DNA of 64,000 nt from Silurus meridionalis (Eukaryota > Chordata > Actinopteri > Siluriformes > Siluridae). The stretch is taken from the NCBI RefSeq assembly GCF_014805685.1, contig NC_060886.1, positions 26,381,652 to 26,445,651 on the forward strand, written 5' to 3'. Shown here one piece after another: positions 24,571-37,956 of the stretch (its first letter is position 1; every line of letters begins with the position of its first letter). Both the position numbers and the translations under genes were made by a program. The notes below the pieces were generated by a model, which saw only the letters and a program-made list of their open reading frames with translations, was not told the DNA's origin and made no database searches.

Positions 24571-24689
24571 AATTATCATAATTAATAATAATTGTCATAA
24601 TTTTTGAAAAATTTATTATTGATGTTGAGTAAGAAAGTCCAGGGGCAGTCTGTGAGGTTGAGGTTCCGGACTTTGTGCACGAGTTTTTC

Positions 24690-24800
24690 CCCCAAACAGC
24701 ATGTTTTCATAACGCTTTTTTGTGTACATTGTGGACCAGGTTTGGACCTTTAGTTCCAGTGAAGGGAATTTGTAATGCTATACCATACAAAGATTCAACA
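24690..24800 (+). mobile_element. Short Tc1-like transposase relic
   Basis: One frame reads FGPLVPVKGICNAIPYKD, resembling the GPLVPVKGxLNAxxYxD stretch of a teleost Tc1-type transposase. Nothing else of the element was recognised. Confidence 0.5.
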
Positions 24801-24899
24801 CCATTCTGTGCTTTTAACACTGTAGCATCACATTTGGTTATGATGGTCAGTCACCTGCAGTTATGTAGTTTTGTTAGTTTAGCTGACCAAACAATGTAA

Positions 24900-26373
24900 A
24901 GCCTTTTTTTTATAATGTCCCAATATACATTTTTATCTATGCTATCTTTATCTAGGCTTTATCTAGGATAAGAAGTGCAAGAAGTCTCTAAATCCAGCAT
25001 GTTATTAATTTGTAACATCCAGCCTGGAAATATGCACTTTATATCCATTTCTTGGGCCATTAAATGCACAATATAAAGCACATAAAATTTGCTGGTGTTA
25101 CAAAGTTCTAAAGATAAAGGTAGGTATGACATCATTTTGGGCTTGCCACGCTCTTTCTTTCTTTGCAATTAAGAGACAAAATACCCAAAATCAGATCGCC
25201 AAACCTTAACGCTTCAATACATTATTGTTATTTTTACCTTGCGTTGGATGGATCATGGATTTACTTTCTAACTAAAGTTACTGCAGCATTGACTGGGTAT
25301 GGATCCTTACTCTGTTTCTGGGAGCTCTTTCTTCTAATATCAATTCTGTTATTATTGTGCATGTTATAATACATTTAAATACAAATGTCATTGTTGCTAA
25401 TTATATATGTCAAACTCTGAATCGAGTACAATTACCGTGAAACAAATCATGTGCAATGTATTATTAGTATAAACTTGAATTAACATTTATTCTTTTAACT
25501 TAGTAAATATTTATTGGCACAATTTCAAAGACTATATTGAACTAAATAAAGAGTTATAAATGTTACGAGTTATAACCTTCTGGTTTAATGAAACATTTCT
25601 AGTACACATCCTAAAATGTTTTACTTGATATATCCTGGCTTCATCTCACATAAAAAAAGACTTTATTTTACAATAAAAAAATCATCACAAATACCTCCCT
25701 GTCAAGCAAATTAAATAGATAATTTCTAACTGCAGCTTTGCTAGAATAATAGACTATCACTTTAAATCTCATTAAAGTGTAAACATTTTGCCTGATGCCA
25801 TGAAAAATACATTGTGTGATGTCAGGATAGGTACATAAGCAAAAACAATAATGGCAAACTCTACATCAACACCAACATTGCATGATTGAATCAACAGTAC
25901 AGTTTTATGAATTCCAACTAGTTTACATTATGACATCACTGAGAATGTTTTAAGAAATGTTGCTTTCATCACAGTAATACTGTCTTGACAATATTTGCAC
26001 TAGTTCTAGACTACAGAGAGAACCCATAAAACACTATATTAACAGCTCAAATAAAATATATTTCATTCATCACCATTTTTTTAAGATGCAGATCAAAACT
26101 AATGGCATAATACATGGCCCCACACATGTTAGATTTTACAAGCTGCTGTCACTAAAAACAATAATGCATCAATACTAATGGGATTTTTAACATCATTCAT
26201 TCATATAATGGACATTCAAGAAAATCTACTTCAGTGAAATGAAATAGCTCGTGAACTGTGTATTGCTACACTCATGACAAATCTAAATAAACCCCAAAAA
26301 TAATTAAACCAGCATGAGGTTTTAGTTTTCTTCACAGATTTGCACTCAATCACCCATCAGTCACAGAAACTCC
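24900..26373. other. 3' flank of SLC5A7, no further gene seen
   Basis: AT-rich. The part next to 26374 probably contains the SLC5A7 3' untranslated region (minus strand). Which polyadenylation signal is used cannot be settled from sequence alone. Confidence 0.4.
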
Positions 26374-27024
26374 TTATTCACATTCATTATTTAGTTCTGC
26401 AGTGATTTCTTTTTCATCAATAAGCACCTCCATGTTCACGAATGTAACTGGAAAGGAAGATGCTGTCCTTGGATTAACTGGAGCCATTTCTGACAGGATG
26501 ATGTTGTCACTGCTTACAAGAATTGTCTTGTCCATGATTTCCTTGCTGTGCTTGGCAACCACCGCATTCATAAAGTCATATTTGGGAGAGAGTGTGCCGC
26601 TCTCAAATAGATACTTGGCTGTGTATGAGAAGATGGCATTGCCCAAAAGTGAGGCTAGCATGGCTACAGTCTTGAAAGGGAACTTCTGAACCACAACATG
26701 CTCCACCTCTTTGGTCAGATGGTGCACCTTCTCTTCTTCATTCCAGCCTGGGTAGTAGATGAAAGGTGGAAGCTTGAGGTAGGGTTCCCCACCACCGATT
26801 CTCAGAAGCAAGCCAAAGATGTAGCCAGCTACTGAGCCATACGTATTGGTTCCCTTAATGAATAACACACTAATCAACTGAGGAAAGATAATAACATAGA
26901 CAAGATCCGAGCTAAGGTACCACAATCCATAAACTGTTCCAGTCAAGAGAGCCATGGCCGTGGCTACAGCACCAAACACGAAGATTGTGAGTCGCATAAC
27001 CCACACAATTTCTCTATCAGATGC
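26374..27024 (-). CDS. slc5a7: SLC5A7 last coding exon
   Basis: 651 bases from acceptor TGTCTAG to the TAA stop at 26376-26374. It begins [15 protein letters not shown] and encodes the last transmembrane segments, the enlarged loop around [12 protein letters not shown] and the cytoplasmic tail. The tail ends ELNNECE. Confidence 0.93.
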   Translation of the reverse strand, partial: ASDREIVWVMRLTIFVFGAVATAMALLTGTVYGLWYLSSDLVYVIIFPQLISVLFIKGTNTYGSVAGYIFGLLLRIGGGEPYLKLPPFIYYPGWNEEEKVHHLTKEVEHVVVQKFPFKTVAMLASLLGNAIFSYTAKYLFESGTLSPKYDFMNAVVAKHSKEIMDKTILVSSDNIILSEMAPVNPRTASSFPVTFVNMEVLIDEKEITAELNNECE

Positions 27025-27413
27025 CTAGACAGAAATAAAAAATTAGTCATTTTAGCAAATAGTTTAGAACAGAAACCCAACTCCAGCTGAACAGAAGTGT
27101 CTGCTGGATACTGAATTGACAAAATATTGACAAAATCTTTTAATAAAAGTACTTTAGAAGACTGAAATTAGCACAAATCTCACGTATATGTTTAAGTCAA
27201 ACTATTTAATATGAAAGACATCTAATGAGCGAAAAATTTTACGTTATTTCTGAATAAGACATTGCTGGATTATACTCTCATAACATTGATATATTGCCTC
27301 AAATAAATTCTAATTAAAAAACACTAATTAATAAGTCATGAGTCGTATTGCTGTAATAAAATACAATTTAAAAAAATCATGAAAAAATACTAAGCAGAGA
27401 TCATGTGAAAGGA

Positions 27414-27487
<74 letters not shown>

Positions 27488-30400
27488 GTCAGCGATCAGT
27501 TCTTTACCGACTGACGGAAGGCAAGCTGATAGATGTTGCGTGCAAACATTGAACTTGCTGATAGAATGGATGAATCTGCTGATGACATCACAGCAGCTGA
27601 AACTGCACCCAAGCCGAAAAATGAGATAAAAGATGGACAAAGATGTTGAAGCACGATAGGTAGAATCATGTCTGATTCATCTCTCTCTGTCGGTGGTACA
27701 GAGCCATATGATGTCTGGTTCCAGTCTGAAAAAAGACCATAAGTGATCATGCTGTTTAAAATGTTTACATTGTTAAACATATTCACTAAGGTGTAAATAC
27801 AGTTAAAACACACAAAAACACATTTTTACACATTCGCAATACCAAAATAATATATGGAACATGGCTGTAAGGTTATTTGCTTGCAAATCTATAGTAAACC
27901 TGATTATATAAATCTGTTGCAGCAAAGCAGTAAGTGGATCTGATTAATCTTTAGATTATCTTTAGATCCATTGTACAATGGTTTTAATTTCCCTCTTTGT
28001 TCACTGCCTACCAATGCAGTGTATTTTTTTTTTTACTTCTAATTGTTACCATAGATTTAGAAGAATACAGAATATGCAAATTAAGCTACATGAGGGTATA
28101 GTTGGACAAGGTGTGGCCATGCATTTATTATTATTTATAAGATCCGTTTAATTTGCCCTACCTGTAGATGCCCCTATGGCCCCGATTAAAATGGAGGGGA
28201 GCGCCATAATGAGGCATCCAAATGCAGCCAAGAATGAGAGGACTTGGGCGTAAGAAGCTGAAGAAGCAGAAAGAACCCGTTGAAAATAGACCTGCCAGGG
28301 AATCCCCCCAAATATCTATAAAACACAAAACAATCAGAGTAAATACCAAAACAGGTATAGCTGTACAAAGAGCAGGACAAACATGCACAGGCTGTAAAGA
28401 CATATAGACAGAAAAAAATCCTATTTTAAACAAAACTATAAAGAAAATCATTATATCAACAAAATATTAAGCCAATTTTAAATTAAATGTCAATTAATTA
28501 ATTTTGTATTAAAATTTGGCATTAAAAAAGTAAATTTTGTCTTCTTTAAAAATTTTAAAGTAAATCACCAAAGTTTTGTTGTAGTTGTGTAAGAAAGAGA
28601 AAACAGGAACTTACTTGTCTTATGAATGATAAGTGTAACTATAGAAAGTTGCTGTGGTATAAGTTGAATAAAACCTACTGAAATACTACTGAAAAAGTCA
28701 ACAGAAACTCCACTTAATCACTTTCACTGAATATATGCCTTACTTTTACTTACCAGAAGGCAAAAGTTATCTGCCCACATCCAACCATCTGAAGAATGAA
28801 TTTTGCCCAGCCATGGCATCTGAAATACTTTTTTCACTGCTGTCACACTGATATCTGAGACTGCAGGGTTAGCTAAAGCAAAAGGTACACTGATCCACTG
28901 CAAAACAAGTAAAACTTATCAGAGAAGAGAAGAATATCACTTGCACATGTAAACAAAACAAATGATACAAGCAAAAAAATTGTGCTTTAATAAAAAGAAA
29001 TCTGTAAAATTTACTGTAAAAATAGCAGCTGTGGTTGCCAGAAATCTACCATAAAAATACAGTTAAAATGGTACTTTGCATTGTAAAAATTTGCACTTAA
29101 ATTGGCCAATGGCCATTTATTTATAAACTAATATTTCTAATATTTAAATAATGTGAGCATATCACTACTCAATGTATTTTATTTGAGTCAATGACAAAAA
29201 ACTTACAGAATTATTAAAAGTATAAACTCAAGTTAAATCTCTTGTAGATAATAACAGTACACATTCCTGTGCAATTGAAATTAGTGAAGAGAGTCTCAGT
29301 GCATCAATCCTACACAGTTACTGCCTTTACATAAAGCAACACACAGCATAACACCAAGATTTCTCTGTACGTCATTGACTTAAACAGAGGCTCTACTCTT
29401 CTACAAAATGGCAATCCACAAAACACACAACAGGAATCTTGACTGTTAGGTTTTACAGAATCTTGCTGTATTTTAATTTTTTTTACTTTGAAATACTGGT
29501 AGCGGGGTTGCTGTTAATCTACAGTTTTTTTTTTACTGTTTGCTTCCTTGAATTAAACCTACAGTATATTACTGTTAAAATACATTTAGTTTTAAAAGAG
29601 CACTGATAGTTATTGAGATGATGAAGTGACTAATTAAAGGAGGCTTGAACTTGGACACCTGTGCACAAGTAGGATCACTGAAGGGAAGAAAAACAAGAGC
29701 AGAGAAACACAATCTTCAGCCAAAGACAAAGATAAAATCAACTAAAAATACAACACATTAAATCTCTCAAGATTTCAGCAGAAAACAGCATTACCAGCTT
29801 TACTTATTACAAGCTCTAATTGAGATTTGAGGTGTATATGTGAACGTTTATTTGAAGTCACCATAATGGAGATCGGTGTTTGCTTTAGTGTTGCTCTTGA
29901 AATTTGACATTTTAAAATTAGTTTTTGGAAAAACAAAACAAAACAGAGCATCATAATTACCATGAGTAGTAAAAAACAGTCTAGCAAAAAGTCACAAATC
30001 AAATAACTTAAAAATAAAAGCAGATGAAGAAAACAGTGGCTCATTTGTCCATGCTGCAATGCATGTTGGTAGTTTTGTACTATTCTGGTATCCAGTATAA
30101 ATTTCAGCATGAAATTTTGTTAATAATCACCATTCTTAAGTTTCATGTGCTGATTCTTGATATCTGTGTCTAAAAGGAATGGAAAAGATGACGGAAAGAT
30201 CTTTTCACCATCCAGGACCACCTCCAGGGTAAAGACCAAACTCAATCGACTGTTTTGTTCAGCTTAACCTGAAACCTGCTCTAGGTCTAAATTCTATAAA
30301 AATATGTGCATAGTTGTAATTCCACAACCATACCTGCTGAGCAAATATTTTTGAAAGGATTAGAAATTTGTTTACAAGTGTTGAACATTGCTGTGTTTTA

Positions 30401-33371
30401 GGATTGATTGTTACAGTATATTGATTTGTTGGAATTTGTTGTATGTTGCCATGTGATGACGATGGTAAGACAAAGTTTTTGTTTGTAGTGGTAATGATGA
30501 AGGATTATATGCATGTTGGGACAAAATGAAATTAAATTTGTTTTTTTATTATTTTATCTCAATCTTTTCATTTGCAGTTTTTATCACTGATCCTGTTCCC
30601 ATGAAGAACATCCTATGTTATGGTGTAAGGCACTAAATCATAAATTATTTAAAGTGGCCATTGTAAGTGTTAAGACTGGCTTCACACTGGATCTTACAAT
30701 GTGAGTATGTAAGGTACACAGAATGTCTTTGTCTGGGCTCGTATGTCTTCTTACCCAATCAGGAACACCATGGGCATCGTAGATCACATGGGAAACCTCT
30801 CCATGAATTCAATTCAATTTAATAAATTTTTATTTGTATAGCGTTTTTAACAATGAACATTGTCTCAAAGCAGCTTTACACAGATAATGTGGTGATTAAA
30901 ATTAAGTATGTTCTTTATAAGTGAGTTTGTTCCTGATGAGCGAGCCGGTGGCGACTGTGGCAAGGAAAAACTCCATTTTTTGTTCGGGTATTATAAAAAT
31001 CCATTGTATTATTTTGCACAACATTAACTGTGATCAAATCTAATCTAAATAATACTAGAAATATTATACAATAATAAACTCATAGGACATACAGTATATT
31101 CCACATTTTTTGAGAATTAGCTTTATATGCTTTATATGAGACTTTATATGCATGCAGAATAGATTAAGACTCACCAAGCCTACAAAAATGCAGAAAAGTT
31201 GAACCACATCTGTGTAAGCCACTGAGTATAACCCACCCACCAGCGTGTAGAAGATGGCAATCAGTGCTGATATAATAACAGACATATTGATGTTGATGTC
31301 CACTATGACACTTAGTGTGGCGCCTGTTGAGGAATGAAAAGTTAGAATTATGTTACTTAAAAATAAGTGTAAACTCCATATAATACTCCACACCATCAGT
31401 TATTCTCAATGCTGCTGTGTATGAATATGTTTGTTTGATAAATAAGTTTCAATTCTCAGGAATTACAGTCTACCCAGTCTTTGTTTTTTTGGGGTCTGGG
31501 CCCCTTTGTCTGTTAAGATTCTCATGTAGGCCCCAATTTTAGATGAGATGTAAATGGAATGGCTATTTGCTATTTTCATGTTTGTTCTTTTTGTACAGTA
31601 CCTCTATTTTACTTATGTGACTTTCTGAATGAAGTTTATCAGAGATTGACAGAAAATGGAAAAGAAACCTGATGAAGGCAGTCATGGGCAAACCATGTGA
31701 AACCTGAGCTTTACTGGTGCCCAGGAGATATACTGCATATATTATAAAGACACATAAGTTAATCTTTGGCTTTGTTTATCTGTATAAAGTTGACAAAGTA
31801 TGTTTTAACTGAATTATGCCCATTAAATTTATTGTGGATATTCATTTTAGACAAATCAGATGCTTTTTCCCTTCTGGCTTCCAGGTAAGGATATGCATTA
31901 AGCATTCACAGTTCTTATGTAATCCAGTGGAACATTTACATACCTAGTGCTGACAAAATGGCTGCTGACCAAAATATTTCCCCCATCAGGGCTGGAATAA
32001 AGAGAAGACCACCCATTCTCTTCCCATAAAGCTGCTGAAAGGGATCAAGCATGGTCACATATCCTCTAGACCTCATCGGCTTGGCAAAGAACAAACCACC
32101 TAAAACAGATAGGAGTGTGTGAAACACAAACAATGCTAAAACTTATATATATTCAACATTTAGCTTGACTTGCATATATGTTCACAAAGTGTTTACCCAT
32201 AAATGGAGAACATCTAAATTGGATATTACCAAAAGTGCATGCTGATTGGTGCTGCCTAAAGTCCTTATGTGATTTTTCTCTTAATTTTTTAGTAATAGGG
32301 CTATTAACAAAATGTTTGACTCAGCAATGAAAACATAAATCTGTTGCAGAGTATTGGCTATATATCCTAGAAAAATCAATATTAGACAGCTGAGTTATTT
32401 CAAGGAAGTGTATCTGAGGTGTGGAACCCAGGCAGCAGCGATTTCACCTGAATTAATGCCGTTCCAGAGGAGAAGCTGGCAACCACACGAACACAACATT
32501 TATGGCTTTACATCAACTCCAGCATTTACAAAGAAATTTTTAATTAGGAATGTAATGTGTTTGTGACCTACCTACTATCAAGCTAAGAGCATAACCAAAG
32601 GGTGCCTGTGCCCATGCCAATCCATAGCCAGGCAAATACACATATTCTGCTGTTCCATTGATATATCCACCACCAACCCATGTGGCTAGAAAATAAATAA
32701 AACAGATCACAACACTTTCTTGTTGCCTTCGATTTTGATTTCTTACATACAAAAAGGTGTGTGTGGTGGGGGAGGGAGATGGGGGTTCTTCTAGTAAAAG
32801 AATGAACTTAATATAAGTAGGAAAATAAATATATTGTAATATTGTTTACATTAAAACAACATTAACTTTCACTAAAACATTAGTTAATGGTGCCTGAATG
32901 ATTCGCATGCATTTATCTTTAGAAATCAATCATTCAAGGTTTTCTCAAAGTAGACGCATACAGTCATGGGGTTGCCTTTAAAACATTTTTAAGCGCTTTC
33001 ATTTTGATTTTTGATTTTTACACAAGTTCAGGGTCAACGGTTTATTTCCCTTCTCACCAAAAACACACGACTATAATATGTCACTGCAATTTAGTCTCGT
33101 AACAAAGCAATATAAAGTCAGATGATACATCAGTTGCAAAAGCTGCAGTAGATTTTTACCCAAACCTCATTTTAAAGTCATTAAACTTACCAGTCATAGT
33201 AAATCCCCCGACAAACAGCCCAATGTCTCGTCCTCCCACCATTATAGTTTCACTCTTGTCTGCATCTCCAACACCAGAGTTTTTGTTTTTCCAAGCCGCC
33301 CAAATTCCAACAAATAAGATGAGCAGATAAAACAGCGCGATCGCCACCAGTCCTTCCACATGGATGGACAT
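26374..33371 (-). CDS. slc5a7: SLC5A7, high-affinity choline transporter CHT1, complete coding region
   Basis: Sodium- and chloride-coupled choline uptake transporter of cholinergic nerve endings, supplying choline for acetylcholine synthesis. Exons, 5' to 3': 33371-33191, 32685-32572, 32099-31944, 31323-31175, 28897-28754, 28315-28162, 27725-27508, 27024-26374. All introns are GT..AG, phases are consistent, and the total of 1767 nt gives 588 residues against about 580 in human. Conserved landmarks: [19 protein letters not shown] near the N-terminus, [47 protein letters not shown], the N-glycosylation sequon in DWNQTSYG (Asn302), and [20 protein letters not shown]. The cytoplasmic tail keeps the dileucine-like endocytosis motif DKTILV near residue 541. 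The extra length lies mainly in the YPGWNEEEK loop. The start ATG is the first in its frame after splice logic. Confidence 0.96.
27418..27482. repeat. (GT)n microsatellite in an SLC5A7 intron
   Basis: About 32 GT units, lying only ~25 bases from the donor site of exon 7 (27508) on the minus strand, where it reads (AC)n. Confidence 0.95.
28985..29900. repeat. Unclassified repeat in an SLC5A7 intron
   Basis: The left part is rich in ACTGTAA/TTACAGT words (TTACTGTAAAAATAGCAGCT, TACAGTATATTACTGTTAAA) like non-autonomous DNA elements of fish. The segment 29607-29683 (TTATTGAGATGATGAAGTGA) is matched in inverted form at 34725-34830, and 29690-29900 resembles 43405-43680. Three related copies therefore lie in this window. 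No transposase seen. Confidence 0.5.
30807..30982 (+). repeat. SINE-like repeat, truncated, in an SLC5A7 intron
   Basis: Begins ATTCAATTCAATTTAATA, includes GCGTTTTTAACAATGAACAT and GATGAGCGAGCCGGTGGCGA, and stops abruptly after AAGGAAAAACTCC. Confidence 0.85.
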
Positions 33372-33560
33372 CTTCAGCTGCTCAGACGCGCCTCATGAAG
33401 GAGCTGCAGGTGAATAGCGCACAGTGAAGATCAGGAGAAAAGCACAGCGTCTTCACAGCCACCAAGTCGGTTTGAAGAGCTGACGGGTTCAAATGCTTCA
33501 AAAAGCTCATCATCGCAAAATCGCACAAAAAATATCAAAATATTTCATATTTTCTACTTT
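33372..33560 (-). promoter_or_regulatory. slc5a7: Probable SLC5A7 5' untranslated/promoter-proximal region
   Basis: Immediately upstream of the ATG, base composition rises in G+C with CpGs (GACGCGCC, ATAGCGCAC), unlike the AT-rich DNA around it. No TATA box or start site can be fixed by eye. Confidence 0.35.
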
Positions 33561-33904
33561 TCTAGAAATCCTTTTATAACGTTTCCACAAAACGCACGTC
33601 ATACATTTTCATTATAATAATATGTTAAAAACCAAAGCAAAAATAAAACAGAAATTAATTATACATGTTTACAACATCAATATGTCGGCCCTTGTCTTTA
33701 GACACAAATAATTCTTTATATAAATGTTAACAGAGAAGATTACACAAAACTGACAACACCCAAGCCAAGTGTCTTCTTATTAAGGGGAGATGAATCTAGT
33801 TTAATAACCACAAATGACTGTATAAGACTGTAGAAAGATCATTACTCACAATCTTATACTCCAGTGCTCATGTTAGTTCTCACTCTCCAGTGTTCTGTAT
33901 TGTT

Positions 33905-34155
33905 TAAAGACTATAATCACACTCTTGATGTCACCCAAATGAGGATGGGTTCCCCTTTTGAGTCTGGTTCCTCTCAAGGTTTCTTCCTCATAACATCTAA
34001 GGGAGTTTTTCCTTGCCACAGTCGCCATGGCTGCTCATCAGGGATAAATGCACACCATTACCTTCACTGTTAGATTCTGTAAAGCTGCTTTGAGACAATG
34101 TCTGTTGTGAAAAGCGCTATAGAAATAAACTTGACTTGACTTGACTTGACTTGAC
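33905..34155 (-). repeat. SINE-like repeat upstream of SLC5A7
   Basis: Inverted copy: GGATGGGTTCCCCTTTTGAG, TTTCTTCCTCATAACATCTA, AGCTGCTTTGAGACAATGTC, ending in a short (TTGAC)n tract at 34133-34156. Confidence 0.85.
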
Positions 34156-34385
34156 TAGATGCATGTGAATGTCACTACGGTCCGGAATAAACTGTAATAG
34201 ACATTTTAATGCGCTTTAAAATGTCTAAAATCACACCCTACACCCTTATTCACCATTCCATACATTAGTTTACTAGTATAGTCCACTTTACAGAGTGAAC
34301 AAAAACAAATGAGAAAAAATAGACACTGATGAACACCTGCTGTAAACAAACAAAATCACTGCAGGAAAGAACAAGAAACAAAACT

Positions 34386-34690
34386 ATTTAATTTAATTAC
34401 TTTTTATTAGTATAGCACTTTTAACAAAGGACATTTTCTCAAAGCAGCTTTACACAGATAATGTTGTAAGAAAGAATTAATAAGATTGTTCTTTATAAGT
34501 TTGTCCATAATGAGCAAGCAGGTGGTGAGGATGGCAAGAAAAAACTCCTTGAGATGGCATAAGGAAGAGAGGAACCAGACTCAATGGGGAACCCATCCTC
34601 ATCTGGGTTGTACCGAATGTCCATTTATTACAGCCAAACGATGTTGAGGTGCAGTGATGGTGATTAAATGCACCCTGTAGTTCTGGACCA
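34386..34690 (+). repeat. SINE-like repeat
   Basis: TTTTATTAGTATAGCACTTT, TTTCTCAAAGCAGCTTTACA, AACCCATCCTCATCTGGGTT and AGACTGTTTGTT in the order typical of the family. Confidence 0.85.
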
Positions 34691-34699
34691 GTGTAGCAG

Positions 34700-35300
34700 A
34701 CTGTTTGTTTTTCTTTCCTTCAGTGATTTTGGTTGTTCACAGCTGTTCGTCATTAACGCTCAATCCTCATTTAATTAGTCACTTTATCTCAATAACTTTA
34801 TCGCTGCTTCAGTGTTACTTCAACACTCTGTTGTGTGGACACATAAGTGCTCTTTTAAAACTGAGATAAAAAACACACTGTGAAATGAATTTTAGTAATA
34901 TACTGTAAATGTCATTTACAGAAGCAAACTGTAAAAAAAAAAAAACAGAATATTGGCAACTCAAACATGCTGTAATGAATGTATGCTGCTGTTATATGCA
35001 AAAGAGTTGACTTGAATGAATGAATTCAGAAAGTTTTTCTACGTGGACTTACTGAAAGCAAAATACTTTCTCAGTAATAATATGCTCACATTACTTAAAC
35101 ATAATAAATATTAGCTTATAAACAAACGTTAGTTGTTTAATTTTGGTGCAGTCGGTTTTTGCAAATAAAATAAGTTGGAGCTTTTATTTGGTGGTATTTT
35201 TACAGGATAATGCTGTAAAGTAGATATGTAATGAACTGTAAAATTAACAGTAAATTACTGGCAACTAATTAATTTGTAGGACATTTTTTTAAGTGAATAT
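34700..35300 (-). repeat. Inverted copy of the unclassified intronic repeat
   Basis: 34725-34830 is the reverse complement of the 29607-29683 region (words TAATTAGTCACTTTATCTCA and ATCACTGAAGG). 34870-35290 carries the same ACTGTAAA/TTACAGTAAATTACTGGC vocabulary. Ends not fixed. Confidence 0.45.
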
Positions 35301-35361
35301 TTGACATGCATTACCACAAGTCCCATTTAAGGAGAAGAATTCATGAAAAATCCTCAAAAGT

Positions 35362-35362
35362 C

Positions 35363-35394
<32 letters not shown>

Positions 35395-35412
35395 CTTCTT
35401 CTTCTTCTTCTT
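35362..35412. repeat. (CTT)n, 3' tail of the RTE LINE
   Basis: About 16 CTT units directly at the LINE 3' end. Short terminal microsatellite tails are usual for RTE elements. Confidence 0.9.
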
Positions 35413-36195
35413 TTGGCTTCTCCCATTAGCAGTCACCACAGTGGATCATCCATCTCCATACCCCCCTGTCCTCTACATCTGCCTTTTTCACACCAACTAC
35501 CTGCATGTCTTCACTCACCACATCCATAAACCTCCTCCTTGGCCTTCCTCTTTTCCTCCTTCCTGGTGGCTCCATCCTCAAAATTCTCCTACCGATATAC
35601 CCCATGTCCCTCCTCTGCACATGTCCAAACCATCTTAATCTCACCTCCCTCACTGTGCGTCTCCAAAACGTCCTACATGTGCTGTCCCTCTAATAAACTC
35701 ATTTCTAATCCTGTCCATCCTCGTCACTCCCAACGAAAACCTCAACATCTTCAGCTCTGCTACCTCCAGCTCCACCTCCTGTCTTTTACTCAATGCCACT
35801 GTCTCTAAATTATACAACATCACAGGTCTCACCACAGTCCTATAAACTTTCCCTTTCACTCTCTCAGATACTCTTCTATCACAAATCACTCCTGTCACTC
35901 TTCTCCACCCACTCCACCCTGCCTGCACTCTTTTCTTCACTTCTCTAACACACTCTCCATTACTTTGCACTGTTGTTCCCAGGTACCTGAACTCCTCCAC
36001 CTTCTCCACCTCTTCTCCCTGCACCCGCACCACTCCACTGCCCTCCCTCTCATTCACACACATGTATTCTGTCTTACTCCTACTGACTTTCATTCCCCTT
36101 CTCTCCAGTACATATCTCCAGCTCTCCAGGCTCTTCTCAACCTGCTCCCTACTCTCACCACAAATTACAATACAATAGGCAAATATCATATCAGA
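35362..36195 (-). mobile_element. RTE-clade LINE, 5'-truncated, reverse-transcriptase C-terminal part
   Basis: The minus strand has one nearly continuous frame interrupted once near 35650. It starts within the catalytic box (FADDIVICGESREQV-like, here degenerate at FAYCIVICGESREQ), runs through EFRYLGTTVQSNGE, and ends with LRWFGHVQRRDMGYIGRRIL and GRRKRGRPRRRFMD. The 3' end GCTTCTCCCATTAGCAGTCA (plus strand) abuts a (CTT)n tail at 35362-35412. Truncated at about 36195. Confidence 0.88.
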
Positions 36196-36199
36196 CTCC

Positions 36200-37715
36200 T
36201 GTATGACCTTTGTCCAGGGCAGTCACACTGGATCTGTTCTGGCGTGACTCGTTAGGCGATCAGCTTGCTTGTGAAATTGTGATGGATTCAATTAAAATGC
36301 TGCGAACAAACACTAAATCTAAAAGCGGCAAATAAAAGCAGGAGTAAACGAACATTTAGTAAAACAACAGTGACTTACATTTTTAGTGGTTTTCATTGAC
36401 TGCTTATGCATTTCTACATCAATGCATATTTTTATAGTTTACTGCGTTTCTCCATTCCATTCTCTTTTTATAGCATTTGTCCACTACAACAGTAACATAT
36501 CTAATGTTCAAATCTTCAATACTGAACAAAATGTCTGTGTATTTTTCTAAACAAAATTGTCACAACAATTGTTGTATTATATTTATTATTGATTTTGTTA
36601 AATATGGTTGTCAAATTGCCATCTGCAATTATCATTTAAATAAATAAATACCCTGAATTAGGGTTTTATATAGTTATAATAAGCAAAACATCTAATTGAA
36701 AAAATGTTTTTCAAGGATCCGAATAATGGGGGGATTAATTGATCATCAAAATAATCGTTAGTTGCAACCCTAATGTACATCCACCATTGCTTAAGGATAC
36801 TTAATGATTCATATCTTTCTCTTCCTGTCACACCTCTGTATTTTATGTTGCACTTTATCTATTCCTGTGCATTATATGTTGCAGCATGGCCATGAAGAAA
36901 TAATGTCACAATCTATAATGCATACAATCTATACAGAGAAAACACAAAATAAGATATCTTGACTTAACCTATTTTAATGCAGTTTTTATTTTTTTTGCTG
37001 TTTTTAGGAAGTATTCATAGGATTCTTTGCTAATACACATAATTAAGCCTGGTGTTTTTCAGTAACCAATAAGTGAACATATCTGTGGCAAAGCAAACAG
37101 ATCAGCAATGTTTTTATATATATATGATGTTAATCACCAAGAATACAGCAGAGCCATTTCCTTAATTTGCCCCCTGCTTTGCCCACAAGGTAAACAAAAT
37201 ATTACGAAAATTTCAGAAAATCTTTTGCTGCCACCTTGTGGTGATCTCGGATTTTGTCCCGGAATTGCTACACAACACCTGTCTCATCACATCTCATCTT
37301 CCATCTCATACAAACTCGTGATTTTGTTTTCAGTAAAATATTAATGAAAGTGTGTTTTCTGTATTTCGAGCTAAGTGTCTGTAGATCGTTTTATCAATAA
37401 AAACGAAATGATAAACCATGTCAAAAGTTCATGCTTGGAGTACTAAATCCAATGAATGTCTTTAAAGTCACAACTCTGCAGTTAATGTGTGCTTCACTGC
37501 TCGGAACAGAAAAGAACAATATTCAACTATATTTCTTCTTTAACACCAGACTATGATTGATTTCAAATTGAAACATGGCTGAAATAATTATGTAGATTTT
37601 ATTTATGAAGTGTTCACATTTGAATGTGTTTATTTTCATTAAGCTACAGCACTGAAATGAACCAGATTCCCTTTTAATTTAATTAGAATTATAAATTACA
37701 TATATAAAATATATG

Positions 37716-37760
<45 letters not shown>

Positions 37761-37914
37761 GGTTTGTTTGTTAGTTTGTTTTTTAAATAACTGTGATGTA
37801 AATCCAACGTTTCAATTAAACTGTATGATTTAATTGACGCCATTCATGTGTTACATACTTTGTTCATTCGTTTGGAATTTTACATTCCACATAGACTGTT
37901 CTCTGTATGATTAC

Positions 37915-37956
<42 letters not shown>

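Noticed and set aside
28158..28451. Separate small membrane proteins opposite or overlapping SLC5A7 exon 6
   Set aside because: They are other frames of the exon and run into the intron; the spliced SLC5A7 frame explains the region.
35306..35638. Plus-strand frame with poly-Phe
   Set aside because: Comes from the (CTT)n tail and the antisense of the LINE C-terminus.
36720..36775. hAT-type MITE with AACGATTATTTT terminal sequence
   Set aside because: Only one decayed end is visible and no partner end or target duplication was found, so it is mentioned only within the intergenic entry.
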